Origin: Rhodocyclaceae bacterium
Lineage (GTDB): Bacteria; Pseudomonadota; Gammaproteobacteria; Burkholderiales; Rhodocyclaceae
Length of the DNA stretch: 64,000 bases
Reading direction: 5' to 3'
Assembly (NCBI GenBank): GCA_016702335.1
Contig: JADJEF010000002.1
Span: 124,001-188,000, forward strand
In this document: positions 44,664-52,966 of the stretch, piece by piece
Layout: the number at the start of each line of letters is the position of its first letter
How positions within the stretch are numbered: the first letter of the stretch is position 1
Made by a program: the position numbers and the translations under genes
Notes under the pieces: model-generated
What the model saw: the letters and a program-made list of their open reading frames with translations, nothing else
Databases searched by the model: none
Told to the model about the DNA's origin: nothing

Positions 44664-45854
44664 CTACTCGGCGAGCGTCGCCACCGTTGCTTCACCTACC
44701 GCCAGCTCCACGCGATTGCGCCCGTTGCGTTTGGCCGCGTAAAGCGCTTCGTCGGCGCGCGCGATCAGGCGATCCCCGGGTTCCTCCGGGCGGTACAGGG
44801 CCAGCCCCAGCGATATGGTCGGCGACAAGCGCTTGTCTTCAAACTCGACGACGTTGGCCGCCACTTTGGCACGCAGTCGCTCGGCCGCAATAAGTGCGCC
44901 TTGCTCATCGAGCTCGGGCAAGAGGATCAGAAACTCTTCACCGCCAAAGCGACCAAGCACGTCAGTGGCGCGTAGCTTTGTTTGCAGGGCGCGCACTACG
45001 CTGCGCAGTGCCTCGTCACCACAGGCATGGCCATGGGTGTCGTTAACCGACTTGAAGTGATCGATATCGACCATCAGCAACGCAAGGCCATGCGAAAAGC
45101 GGCGACAGCGGGCGATCTCGGCGTCCAGCTCCGCGAGAATGCCGCGCCGGTTAAGTGCCCCGGTCAGTTCATCGGTAATGGCCGATTTGCTTAGTGCGCT
45201 CATGGCCCGTCGCTCTGAATCCAGGGCGGCCTGAATCTCGCCGGACAGTTGCAGCACCTTCAACTGGCCGGCAACCGCCGCGCGTGAGCGCCGATTGTTC
45301 ACGATCGCCACGGCCATCAGCGCCACGGAATAGAGGAAAAACATGGTCAGCCAGGGGCCTTTCGGCTCCATGTGGGGCGTCACGGCAAAGAAAATCATCG
45401 ACGGCACCATGACCGAGAAGCCGTACGCCAAGAACACCCGCAGATACAGTGTCAGCGAGGAGACAACAAATGCCATGGCACCGACAACCACCATGATGCG
45501 CAGGTAAAAGAGGTAGTCTTGTACCCCGACATCCAGCCACCATAGCCCGGCCGACCACATCAACCCGGTATTGGCGGCAAGGAGCATTTCGAGATTGATC
45601 AGGGATCGGTAGGCAACACCGCTTTGTGTGCGCCGTTCCGCCACGAAAGAAAGCGCCAGGCGCGCAATGAACGTGATCATGATGGCCGCCGTCCAGAACG
45701 CGATACTAGCGTTCGGAACGCTACCGATGTGCGCGTAGCTCACAATACATGTAGCCAGTGCGCCCATGATCACGGACGCACGGCTATTGCGAAAGACTTC
45801 GACGGCCAGCCGGCGGCCAAAGTCTTGCGAAGTTTGGGAAGCGACGTCACTCAT
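44664..45854 (-). CDS. Membrane diguanylate cyclase (GGDEF)
   Basis: 396 residues. N-terminal membrane domain of about six helices (ASVIMGALATCIVSYAHIGS, SIAFWTAAIMITFIARLALS, VVVGAMAFVVSSLTLYLRVF, WLTMFFLYSVALMAVAI). The GGDEF domain starts near residue 220: DELTGALNRRGILAELD, LMVDIDHFKSVNDTHGHACG, and the active-site GGEEF in LGRFGGEEFLILLP. The RATD five residues before GGEEF is an RxxD inhibitory site, so product inhibition by c-di-GMP is expected. Makes c-di-GMP from GTP. ATG at 45854. No EAL domain; not in an evident operon. Confidence 0.92.
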   Translation of the reverse strand: MSDVASQTSQDFGRRLAVEVFRNSRASVIMGALATCIVSYAHIGSVPNASIAFWTAAIMITFIARLALSFVAERRTQSGVAYRSLINLEMLLAANTGLMWSAGLWWLDVGVQDYLFYLRIMVVVGAMAFVVSSLTLYLRVFLAYGFSVMVPSMIFFAVTPHMEPKGPWLTMFFLYSVALMAVAIVNNRRSRAAVAGQLKVLQLSGEIQAALDSERRAMSALSKSAITDELTGALNRRGILAELDAEIARCRRFSHGLALLMVDIDHFKSVNDTHGHACGDEALRSVVRALQTKLRATDVLGRFGGEEFLILLPELDEQGALIAAERLRAKVAANVVEFEDKRLSPTISLGLALYRPEEPGDRLIARADEALYAAKRNGRNRVELAVGEATVATLAE

Positions 45855-46068
45855 GGCAGCAGAATAACCGGCAATTGACTCATCGTGCGACCAGACAAAG
45901 GGCCGGTTCCTCCCTGTCCATCAGCCGGCGCCCCTGCCCGTACGGCGGCGTGGGCCAGCCAGCGGGGGCTGTTTGCGCCACAGTACCAGTGCCTCTGCCC
46001 GGTCTGGTTTTCGCATTGCGTAGTCAGTTACACTATGTTCGACAAAAAATCAAAGCGAGGAACTCGTC

Positions 46069-47043
46069 ATGACGCAACCCCTGGATCCCAAAGTCGTTAG
46101 CAAGATGCTCATTCTTGACGATGGTGTCGGCAATGAGCCCTTACGCAGTTTCTGCGAAGAGGTTGGTCTGGTTGGCATCAAGCCGCAGTTTTCCGAGGCC
46201 TTCAATGTCCTGCTCATTCTCAACGCCAATGTCGATCTGGGCGGCATCTTGCTCTATGAGCGCTTCAATGGCGAGGGCCTGGATCTGGCGCGCGAGATAC
46301 GTGAGGCTCGCCCGGAGCTCCCGATTTTCCTGCGCCGAGATCACCACGCCAGCTTTGATGGCATGGCCCCGGACGATGCCAGCATGTTTCGCTGCGCGTT
46401 CACGCTGAGCGACACCGACCCCCTGCGCCTGATGTTGGACGAGGCGATTTTTAGCCGCGTCTACCCGAATCAGCTGGTGCGCGGCATTGCCGAGATGAGC
46501 ACCTCGTCCCTGCAAACCCTGTTCAAGACCTGTGACGTGATCGTCGATGCGCCGCGCCTGGTCAAGGACCGCATCATTTATGGTGAGGTCTTCTCCCTCA
46601 TCGCCATCGAAACTCAGTGGTGCCGAGGCTACATGATGTTGCAAGCCCCCTCGCGGCCACTGCTGGATATCCTGCGCCGCAACGCAAAGGGCGACCCCGA
46701 GCTGATTACGTTTCGCGAGCTCAACAACGTGCTTGGCGAAGCCACCAATCTGGTGTGGGGGGCGTTCAAGAACCGCTATGTCAAGCACGACCAGAGCCGT
46801 ATCGATGTGGCTCAGACGCAGGTACCGATCATCGTCAATCATGAGGAACGTTACATTTCTTTTGGTTCGGAAGACCCCCAGCTGTGCATGAAGTACCGGT
46901 TGCACGACCGAACGCAGGTCGATGGGGCTCCGATTACTATTTTGCAACGCTTCATTTTCAATCTGAGCTGGACACCCGAAGACTTCGCCGAGAATGAAGC
47001 GATTGATTCGCTGCTTGAGTCTGGCGCTCTGGAGATGTTCTAG
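46069..47043 (+). CDS. Pseudo-receiver / CheX-like phosphatase protein
   Basis: 324 residues in two parts. The N-terminal 125 or so have receiver-like strands (MLILDDGVGNEPLRSFCEEV, GLDLAREIREARPELPIF), but where the phosphoacceptor Asp should sit the sequence is GGILLYERFNGEG, with Tyr in place of Asp. The C-terminal part, after DPELITFRELNN, has the CheX/CheC catalytic pattern ExxNxxxG in VLGEATNLVWGAFK, followed by VPIIVNHEERYISFGSEDPQ. CheX dephosphorylates CheY-like proteins; here the target is unknown. First gene of a run with a PLP lyase and a decarboxylase, 54 bases upstream of the former. Confidence 0.75.
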   Translation: MTQPLDPKVVSKMLILDDGVGNEPLRSFCEEVGLVGIKPQFSEAFNVLLILNANVDLGGILLYERFNGEGLDLAREIREARPELPIFLRRDHHASFDGMAPDDASMFRCAFTLSDTDPLRLMLDEAIFSRVYPNQLVRGIAEMSTSSLQTLFKTCDVIVDAPRLVKDRIIYGEVFSLIAIETQWCRGYMMLQAPSRPLLDILRRNAKGDPELITFRELNNVLGEATNLVWGAFKNRYVKHDQSRIDVAQTQVPIIVNHEERYISFGSEDPQLCMKYRLHDRTQVDGAPITILQRFIFNLSWTPEDFAENEAIDSLLESGALEMF

Positions 47044-47096
47044 GCGCACTCCCCCGCGCCCTACAATGCTGGCTTCTTCGTTTTTCTGCGCGCATC

Positions 47097-48356
47097 ATGA
47101 GCAAGCCGGCTGACCCCGCCAAACTGGCCCACTGGGGCTTCACTACCCGAACCGTCCATGGCGACCGCCTTGGCGGCGTCGAACATGGGGGCATCCATAA
47201 ACCGATGCACACCTCGGTGCAGTACGGTTACGGTTCGTCACAAGAGCTGATTGACGTTTTTCAGGGCAGCGCCCCGGGATTCAACTACGCTCGTCAGGGC
47301 ACGCCCACCGTCGCCGCGCTGGAGGCTGGCGTCAACCGTATGGAGCAGGGGCGTGGCACGCTGTGCTTCGCCACCGGCATGGCGGCGATCACGGCAATCT
47401 TCACCACGCTGCTGCGCGCGGGCGATCACTTGATCACCAGCCGTTTCGTGTTCGGCAATACCAACAGCCTGCTGGGCACGATCCAGAGTCTGGGCATTGA
47501 AGTCAGCATGGTGGACGCCACCCAAGTCGGCGCTGTCGAGACGGCGATTCGACCCAACACGCGCATGGTTTTTGTCGAGACCATCGCCAACCCGCGCACG
47601 CAAGTCGCCGATCTGGCGGGCATCGGCACCCTGTGTCAGGCGCGCAGGCTGCTCTATGTGGTAGACAATACCGTCACCTCGCCCTGGCTGTTTCAGCCGC
47701 GCACGGTGGCGGCCGGACTGATCGTCAATTCACTGACCAAGTCAATTGGCGGCCATGGCAACGCGCTGGGTGGTGCCATTACCGACACGGGGCTATTTGA
47801 CTGGTCCGATTACCCCGTCATTGCACAGAGCTATCGCAAGGGTGACCCGGCCGCCTGGGGTTTGGCGCAATTGAAGAAGAAGGGCTTGCGTGATCAGGGC
47901 GCCTCGTTGTCGTCCGAAGCAGCGCACACGCTTTCGGTCGGTGCCGAAACACTTGGCCTGCGCATGAATGCGACCAGCGCCAATGCCCAGGCCCTTGCGC
48001 AAATGCTTGAAGCGCACCCCGCCGTGCGCCGGGTCTATTACCCCGGTCTGAGTTCGCATGAGCAATATGCGCGCTCAACCGAACTGTTCAGGGCACCTAG
48101 CTGGCTGCTGGCCTTCGAGCTGAAGAACGATGGCGACGCCATGGCCTGCATTGATCGTTTGACACTACCAGTCATCGCTACGGGGCTGGGCGATACGCGC
48201 ACTCTGGTTATTCCAGTGGCGCATACTATTTTCTGGGAAATGGGTGCCGCCAAGCGCGCCGAAATGGGCATCAGGGACTCGCTGATTCGCGTGTCAGCGG
48301 GCATCGAGGATACGAGCGACATCCTCAACGATTTCGCCACAGCGCTGGACACATGA
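47097..48356 (+). CDS. Cys/Met metabolism PLP-dependent enzyme (cystathionine gamma-synthase family)
   Basis: 419 residues, fold-type I PLP enzyme. Motifs: FNYARQGTPTVAALEAGVNR, LCFATGMAAITAIFTTLLRA, FVETIANPRTQVADLAGI, and PLP lysine in VNSLTKSIGGHGNALGGAI near residue 215. Likely substrates are sulfur amino acids (methionine gamma-lyase, cystathionine gamma-synthase or O-acyl-homoserine sulfhydrylase); the exact reaction is undecided. The antisense repeat copy 9 codes TQVGAVETAIRPN, yet this segment keeps family length. The stop overlaps the next start (ATGA), so it is coupled with the decarboxylase. Confidence 0.88.
   Translation: MSKPADPAKLAHWGFTTRTVHGDRLGGVEHGGIHKPMHTSVQYGYGSSQELIDVFQGSAPGFNYARQGTPTVAALEAGVNRMEQGRGTLCFATGMAAITAIFTTLLRAGDHLITSRFVFGNTNSLLGTIQSLGIEVSMVDATQVGAVETAIRPNTRMVFVETIANPRTQVADLAGIGTLCQARRLLYVVDNTVTSPWLFQPRTVAAGLIVNSLTKSIGGHGNALGGAITDTGLFDWSDYPVIAQSYRKGDPAAWGLAQLKKKGLRDQGASLSSEAAHTLSVGAETLGLRMNATSANAQALAQMLEAHPAVRRVYYPGLSSHEQYARSTELFRAPSWLLAFELKNDGDAMACIDRLTLPVIATGLGDTRTLVIPVAHTIFWEMGAAKRAEMGIRDSLIRVSAGIEDTSDILNDFATALDT
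47521..47549 (-). repeat. Dispersed 30-bp repeat, copy 9 (in PLP lyase gene)
   Basis: Divergent copy, antisense to the gene, AATCGCCGTCTCGACAGCGC then CGACTTGGG. Codes QVGAVETAI. Because the protein is not longer than its relatives, this copy may be convergent or replaced sequence rather than an insertion. Confidence 0.6.
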
Positions 48357-50311
48357 AGCAGCCCGTCAGCCGCATTTTGCTGCTGCTCGCCGACGAGAAG
48401 CGCTCGCGTCTGATGGTGCGTGGCCTGAATGCCGCGGCACGCAGCATGGACAATGCCTACGGCCTGAGATTCTCTTCTGTCGCCAGTGAAGTTGCCGCAC
48501 TCGACGAAATGCGTCGTGACGGCGACGTGCAGGCGGTACTGATCGATGCCTGCGAAATTGCCGCAGATTCCTGCGCGGCCCTGAATGCCCTGCTTGAGAG
48601 CATTCACCGCGTGCGCCCGCACTTGGACGTTTATTTGCTCGCGGCGACGCCGCGAGAGGCGGCGGCCTCGCTGGCCGAATGCACCCGGATCAAGGGCAGT
48701 TTCATGCGCGACGAAGGCGACTGGCGCGGCTGGTTCCGCATTATTCAGGCGGAATTACAGAAGAAGTCGCGCACCCCCTTCTTCGATGCGCTCTCCGCCT
48801 ACGTTTATATGGCCAAGGACTCGTGGCATACGCCGGGGCATTCCTCCGGCGACAGTCTGCGCGCCAGCCCCTGGGCTTCGGGCTTTTACGATTTTCTTGG
48901 CGAAAACCTGTTGCGTGCCGACCTGTCGTGCTCGGTGGACATGCTCGACTCCCTGCTCGACCCGAAGGGCGTGATCGCCGAGGCTCAGGTCATGGCCGCG
49001 CAAGCCTTCGGCGCACGCCAGACCTTTTTCGCTACTAACGGCACCTCGACCGCGAACAAGGTGATTTTCCAGACCCTGCTTACGCCCGGCGACAAGCTGT
49101 TACTGGACCGCAACTGCCATAAATCGGTGCACCATGGCGTGGTGCTCTCGGGCGCGCGGCCGGTGTATCTGAACGGCTCGATCAATCGCACCTACGGTCT
49201 CTTTGGCCCGGTGTCCAAGAAGACCCTGTTTGCCGCGATTGCCGAAAACCCTGATGCCAAAGCGCTGATCCTGACCAGTTGCACCTACGACGGCCTGCGC
49301 TACGACCTGCCGCCCATCATCGCGGCGGCGCACCAGCACGGCATCAAGGTGATTATCGATGAAGCCTGGTACGGTCACGCGGCCTTTCACCCGGAGTTTT
49401 TCCCGACTGCGATTCAGGCCGGCGCTGACTACGCCACCCAATCGACGCACAAGGTGCTATCGGCCCTGAGCCAGGCGAGCATGATTCACGTCAACGATGC
49501 CGAATTCGATGAGCACTCGTTCCGCGAGAATTTCAATATGCATGCCTCGACCAGCCCCCAGTACGCGATCATCGCCAGCCTCGACGTCGGGCGCAAACAA
49601 GCGGTGATGGAAGGCTACAAGCTGCTCAATCAGGCGCTGACATTGGCTGGCGAACTGCGTGACGCTATTGATGCCACGGGCATCTTCCGCGTGCTGCAAC
49701 TCGACGACCTGCTCCCCGAAGAAGTGCGTGGCGATGGCGTGCGTCTGGACCCGACCAAGATCACCGTCGATATTTCGGGCAGCGGCTACAGCGTCGAAGA
49801 ACTGCAGACCGTACTGTTCGAGACCTTCAACATCCAGGTCGAAAAGTCCACGTTCAACACCATTACCCTGCTGCTGACCATAGGCACCACAGCAAGCAAA
49901 ATGTCGCGCCTGCAAGAGGCGCTGGTGCGTTTGGCGCGCGAGGTTACCAATATGAGCAAGCCTGTCAGCCGCCGCGCCAAAGCGCCCGACATCGCCGAAT
50001 TCACCCGCCTGCGCTACCTGCCGCGCGACGCCTATTACTGTAACGGCGAAAACCTGCCCTTGCTCGATGCCGAAGGTCGGCCGAATGCCGAGCTTGACGG
50101 GCGGGTGTGTGCTGACCAGATTTCGCCCTACCCGCCGGGTATTCCTGCGTTGGTGCCGGGGCAGGAGATCACCATGGACATCGTGCGTTTTCTGGTCGGC
50201 CTGCTACGCCATAAGCGCACGGATATTCATGGTCTGGCGCACGGGGGCGAACAGCTTACGCTGCGGGTTATGACAAAGAAGGAAGAACGCGCGAACCGGG
50301 CGCTGAACTGA
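48353..50311 (+). CDS. Orn/Lys/Arg decarboxylase
   Basis: 652 residues, basic amino acid decarboxylase of fold-type I. N-terminal wing/receiver-like domain (about 1-130; RILLLLADEKRSRLMVRGLN), PLP core with WHTPGHSSGDSLRASPWASG, ATNGTSTANKVIFQTLLTPG, VIIDEAWYGHAAFHPEFFP and the PLP lysine in ATQSTHKVLSALSQASMIH near residue 370. The C-terminal domain ends near SPYPPGIPALVPGQEI. It produces a polyamine or supports acid resistance; lysine, ornithine or arginine cannot be told apart by these motifs. ATGA overlap with the PLP lyase. Confidence 0.9.
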   Translation: MKQPVSRILLLLADEKRSRLMVRGLNAAARSMDNAYGLRFSSVASEVAALDEMRRDGDVQAVLIDACEIAADSCAALNALLESIHRVRPHLDVYLLAATPREAAASLAECTRIKGSFMRDEGDWRGWFRIIQAELQKKSRTPFFDALSAYVYMAKDSWHTPGHSSGDSLRASPWASGFYDFLGENLLRADLSCSVDMLDSLLDPKGVIAEAQVMAAQAFGARQTFFATNGTSTANKVIFQTLLTPGDKLLLDRNCHKSVHHGVVLSGARPVYLNGSINRTYGLFGPVSKKTLFAAIAENPDAKALILTSCTYDGLRYDLPPIIAAAHQHGIKVIIDEAWYGHAAFHPEFFPTAIQAGADYATQSTHKVLSALSQASMIHVNDAEFDEHSFRENFNMHASTSPQYAIIASLDVGRKQAVMEGYKLLNQALTLAGELRDAIDATGIFRVLQLDDLLPEEVRGDGVRLDPTKITVDISGSGYSVEELQTVLFETFNIQVEKSTFNTITLLLTIGTTASKMSRLQEALVRLAREVTNMSKPVSRRAKAPDIAEFTRLRYLPRDAYYCNGENLPLLDAEGRPNAELDGRVCADQISPYPPGIPALVPGQEITMDIVRFLVGLLRHKRTDIHGLAHGGEQLTLRVMTKKEERANRALN

Positions 50312-50326
50312 GCCCTGGTTCGCGCG
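50288..50326. terminator. Long hairpin at the 3' end of the decarboxylase gene
   Basis: Arms CGCGCGAACCGGGC and GCCCTGGTTCGCGCG (one bulged T), 10-base loop, overlapping the decarboxylase stop and ending two bases before the opposing gene's stop. Suitable as a shared terminator for two convergent operons. Confidence 0.7.
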
Positions 50327-50327
50327 G

Positions 50328-51950
50328 CTAAAGTTCCTCGGCCTCCATTTTGATTGCTCCGCACGGGCATTCAGCGACACAGACGCCGCACCCCTTGCAA
50401 TAGTCGTAGTTGAACTCGAAGCGCTTGCCCGGGCCGAGCTTGATGACCGCATTGTCCGGGCATACCCCGTAGCAGTTGTCGCACTCGAAGCAGTTGCCGC
50501 ACGAGAGGCAGCGCCGAGCCTCGAAAAGGGCATTGCTTTCGTCGAGGCCGCCTTGCACCTCTTCGAAACTGGATTGCCGGCGAATGATGTCGAGCATCGG
50601 TCGTACGGTTTTGGGCGCGTCGCTGTAATACCAGGTGTTGAGCTTTTCGAACTGGGCGAGTTCATGCTTCGGCGGTGCCGTGTAGGAGGCCCCGCGCAGC
50701 CAGGCATCGATATGGCGCGCCGCCTTTTTACCGTGGCCGACGGCGACAGTGACATTGCGCTCGGCCGGTACCATGTCGCCACCGGCAAAGATGCCCGCAT
50801 GGCCGGTCATCATATTGGCACCCACCTTGACCACGCCGTCTGCCACCTCCAAGCCGGGCACGCCGTTCAGCAGACCCAAGTCGACATCCTGACCCAGTGC
50901 CAGCACCACCGAGTCGGCTTCGAGTGTCTCGAATTCACCGGTGGGCTGAGGAAAGCCCTTGTCGTCGAGCGCCATCTTTTCAACGGTGATCTGGTGCTCG
51001 CCCGCTTGCTTGATGGTCGACAGCCATTTGATCATCACACCTTCCTGCAAGGCCTCTTCGATCTCGAAATCGTGCGCCGGTGCCTTGTCGCGCGTGCGGC
51101 GATACACAATGATCGGTTCGCCGCCCATGCGCTTGACGGTGCGCGCGACGTCGACCGCCGTGTTGCCGCCGCCATAGACCACAACGCGCCGGCCGAGCAT
51201 GGGCTTGTCTTCGCCTTCCATTGAGCGCAGGACAGAAATGGCATCGACGATCTTGGCCGCGTCACCGGCGGGAATGGCGGCACGCTTGCCGATGTGCGCT
51301 CCGACCGCGAGGAAGGCGGCATCAAATGCGCCTGCGCGCATGCTGTCCAGAATATTGTCGACCTTGCTGTTGAGCTTCACAGTCACGCCCATGGCGACGA
51401 TCCGCTGCATCTCGGCATCAAGCACGTCGCGGGGCAGGCGGTATTTGGGAATGCCAAAACGCATCATGCCGCCCATGAACGGGCCGGCATCCATGACCGT
51501 CACAGCGTGCCCAAGGCGACGCAGGTGATAAGCGGCTGACATGCCCGAGGGACCGGCACCGACGACCAGCACCTTTTTGCCTGATTCAGTCGACGGCGGG
51601 GTGAACGACCAGCCGCGCTTGATCGCTTCATCGCCCAGAAATCGCTCGACGGAATTGATGCCTACCGGGGCATCAATCTGCGCGCGGTTGCAGACGCTTT
51701 CGCAGGTGTGATAGCACACCCGCCCCATGATCGCCGCGAACGGGTTGTCGCGCGTCAGGTGACGCCACGCGGCTTCATAGTCACCGGACTCGGCGTGAAA
51801 CAGCCAGCCCTGAATATCTTCGCCGGCCGGGCATCGGTTATTGCACGGCGGCAGGCGATCGAGATAGACCGGCTTTGAGGTACGCCAGGAGCCGGTATGG
51901 TTGGCTAGCGACGAACCCGGGTCGAGGGTAATGGCGAAGGGCTTTTTCAT
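50328..51950 (-). CDS. GltD-like FAD oxidoreductase fused to 2[4Fe-4S] ferredoxin
   Basis: 540 residues. The N-terminal part is GltD-like: cysteine cluster (CNNRCPAGEDIQGW, CYHTCESVCNRAQID), FAD motif VLVVGAGPSGMSAAYHLRRL near residue 129, NAD(P)H motif VVVYGGGNTAVDVARTVKRM near residue 260, then GIFAGGDMVPAERNVTVAVG. The C-terminal 75 residues form a ferredoxin (CLSCGNCFECDNCYGVCPDN, then YCKGCGVCVAECPCGAIKME), with eight cluster cysteines in two CxxCxxCxxxC-like groups. It probably links NAD(P) to the 2-oxoacid oxidoreductase encoded directly upstream, combining the roles of PadH and PadF-type subunits. ATGA overlap with the beta subunit gene. Confidence 0.85.
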   Translation of the reverse strand: MKKPFAITLDPGSSLANHTGSWRTSKPVYLDRLPPCNNRCPAGEDIQGWLFHAESGDYEAAWRHLTRDNPFAAIMGRVCYHTCESVCNRAQIDAPVGINSVERFLGDEAIKRGWSFTPPSTESGKKVLVVGAGPSGMSAAYHLRRLGHAVTVMDAGPFMGGMMRFGIPKYRLPRDVLDAEMQRIVAMGVTVKLNSKVDNILDSMRAGAFDAAFLAVGAHIGKRAAIPAGDAAKIVDAISVLRSMEGEDKPMLGRRVVVYGGGNTAVDVARTVKRMGGEPIIVYRRTRDKAPAHDFEIEEALQEGVMIKWLSTIKQAGEHQITVEKMALDDKGFPQPTGEFETLEADSVVLALGQDVDLGLLNGVPGLEVADGVVKVGANMMTGHAGIFAGGDMVPAERNVTVAVGHGKKAARHIDAWLRGASYTAPPKHELAQFEKLNTWYYSDAPKTVRPMLDIIRRQSSFEEVQGGLDESNALFEARRCLSCGNCFECDNCYGVCPDNAVIKLGPGKRFEFNYDYCKGCGVCVAECPCGAIKMEAEEL

Positions 51951-52954
51951 AGCGCGGCCTCCTTGGCCATCAGGCCATAGCGACGAATATTCTTGTCGGC
52001 TTGCGCCTGTATGCGGGCAATGGTCTCCACCGCCGGCGTCTTGCCGAACAGGTGGGCGAAACGTTTTTGCGGGCGCAGATACTCTTCCACCGGCAGTTGT
52101 CGCCGTATCGCCAGCGCCGACTTGAGCTCACCGTATTCGGCCTCGAACACCGGGAACATTCCGGTTTCCTTGGCTAAGCGCGCCATGCGTATTGTGTCGT
52201 GCGAGGCCGTGCCCCAGCCCAGCGGACAGGGCACCAGAATGTGAATGTAGCGCGCGCCGCGAAAGCTCATGGCCTTGGTGACCTTGGCTTCCAGATCGCG
52301 CAGGTCGGCAACCGTAGCGGTGGCGACATAGGGAATCTCATGCGCCATGGCGATCGCCGGCACAAACTTGCCCTGCCCGAAGGGCGCGCCCGGTTCGCTG
52401 CCCAGAGGCATGGTCGTTGCTGTGCGCGCAGCCGGTGGTGTGGCCGAGCTGCGCTGCACGCCGGTATTCATGTAGGCCTCATTGTCATAACAGATGTAGA
52501 GCACATCATCATTGCGCTCGAACATGCCCGACAGACAACCGAAACCGATGTCAGTCGTGCCGCCATCACCGCCTTGGGCGACCACGCGCACGTCCTTTTT
52601 CCCCTTCACCTTCATGGCGGCGGAGAGGCCTGTGGCGACAGCGGCCGCATTGCCGAACAGCGAGTGAATCCAGGGGATTTGCCACGATGTCTCGGGGTAG
52701 GGCGTGGAAAACACCTCAAGGCAACCGGTGGCGTTGGCCGCAATCAACTGCCGATTCGTGGCATTCATGGCGGCGTCGATCGCATAGCGCGCGCCCAGTG
52801 CCTCACCGCAACCCTGGCAGGCGCGGTGGCCCGAGTTCAGCGAATTGGTGCGCTGCATATTGGCCTGCACGCTGCGCTCTTCCGGCGCGAGCAGGCGATT
52901 GCCGACAGTGAAGGTGCCGGTCTGGTAGAACTTGACGGGTTGTAGATCGCTCAC
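51947..52954 (-). CDS. 2-oxoacid:acceptor oxidoreductase beta subunit (TPP-binding)
   Basis: 335 residues. TPP motif VVAQGGDGGTTDIGFGCLSG with downstream YDNEAYMNTGVQRSSATPP; the cluster cysteines include HRACQGCGEALG and ATGCLEVFSTPYPETSW. Together with the alpha subunit it decarboxylates a 2-oxoacid to an acyl-CoA. GTG start (52954) with AAGGAG upstream. The stretch ELKSALAIRRQL includes repeat copy 10 read antisense, apparently without lengthening the protein. The combination of gamma, alpha and beta with a NAD(P)-linked flavoprotein resembles the phenylglyoxylate:NAD oxidoreductase of Azoarcus-type bacteria, but pyruvate or other substrates are possible. Confidence 0.85.
   Translation of the reverse strand: MSDLQPVKFYQTGTFTVGNRLLAPEERSVQANMQRTNSLNSGHRACQGCGEALGARYAIDAAMNATNRQLIAANATGCLEVFSTPYPETSWQIPWIHSLFGNAAAVATGLSAAMKVKGKKDVRVVAQGGDGGTTDIGFGCLSGMFERNDDVLYICYDNEAYMNTGVQRSSATPPAARTATTMPLGSEPGAPFGQGKFVPAIAMAHEIPYVATATVADLRDLEAKVTKAMSFRGARYIHILVPCPLGWGTASHDTIRMARLAKETGMFPVFEAEYGELKSALAIRRQLPVEEYLRPQKRFAHLFGKTPAVETIARIQAQADKNIRRYGLMAKEAAL
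52101..52126 (+). repeat. Dispersed 30-bp repeat, copy 10 (in beta subunit gene)
   Basis: Antisense to the gene. CGCCGTATCGCCAGCGCCGA then CTTGAG; used in a third frame as KSALAIRR. The 3' GCGGAA part is absent. Protein length appears normal here. Confidence 0.65.
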
Positions 52955-52966
52955 CTTCCGTCTCCT

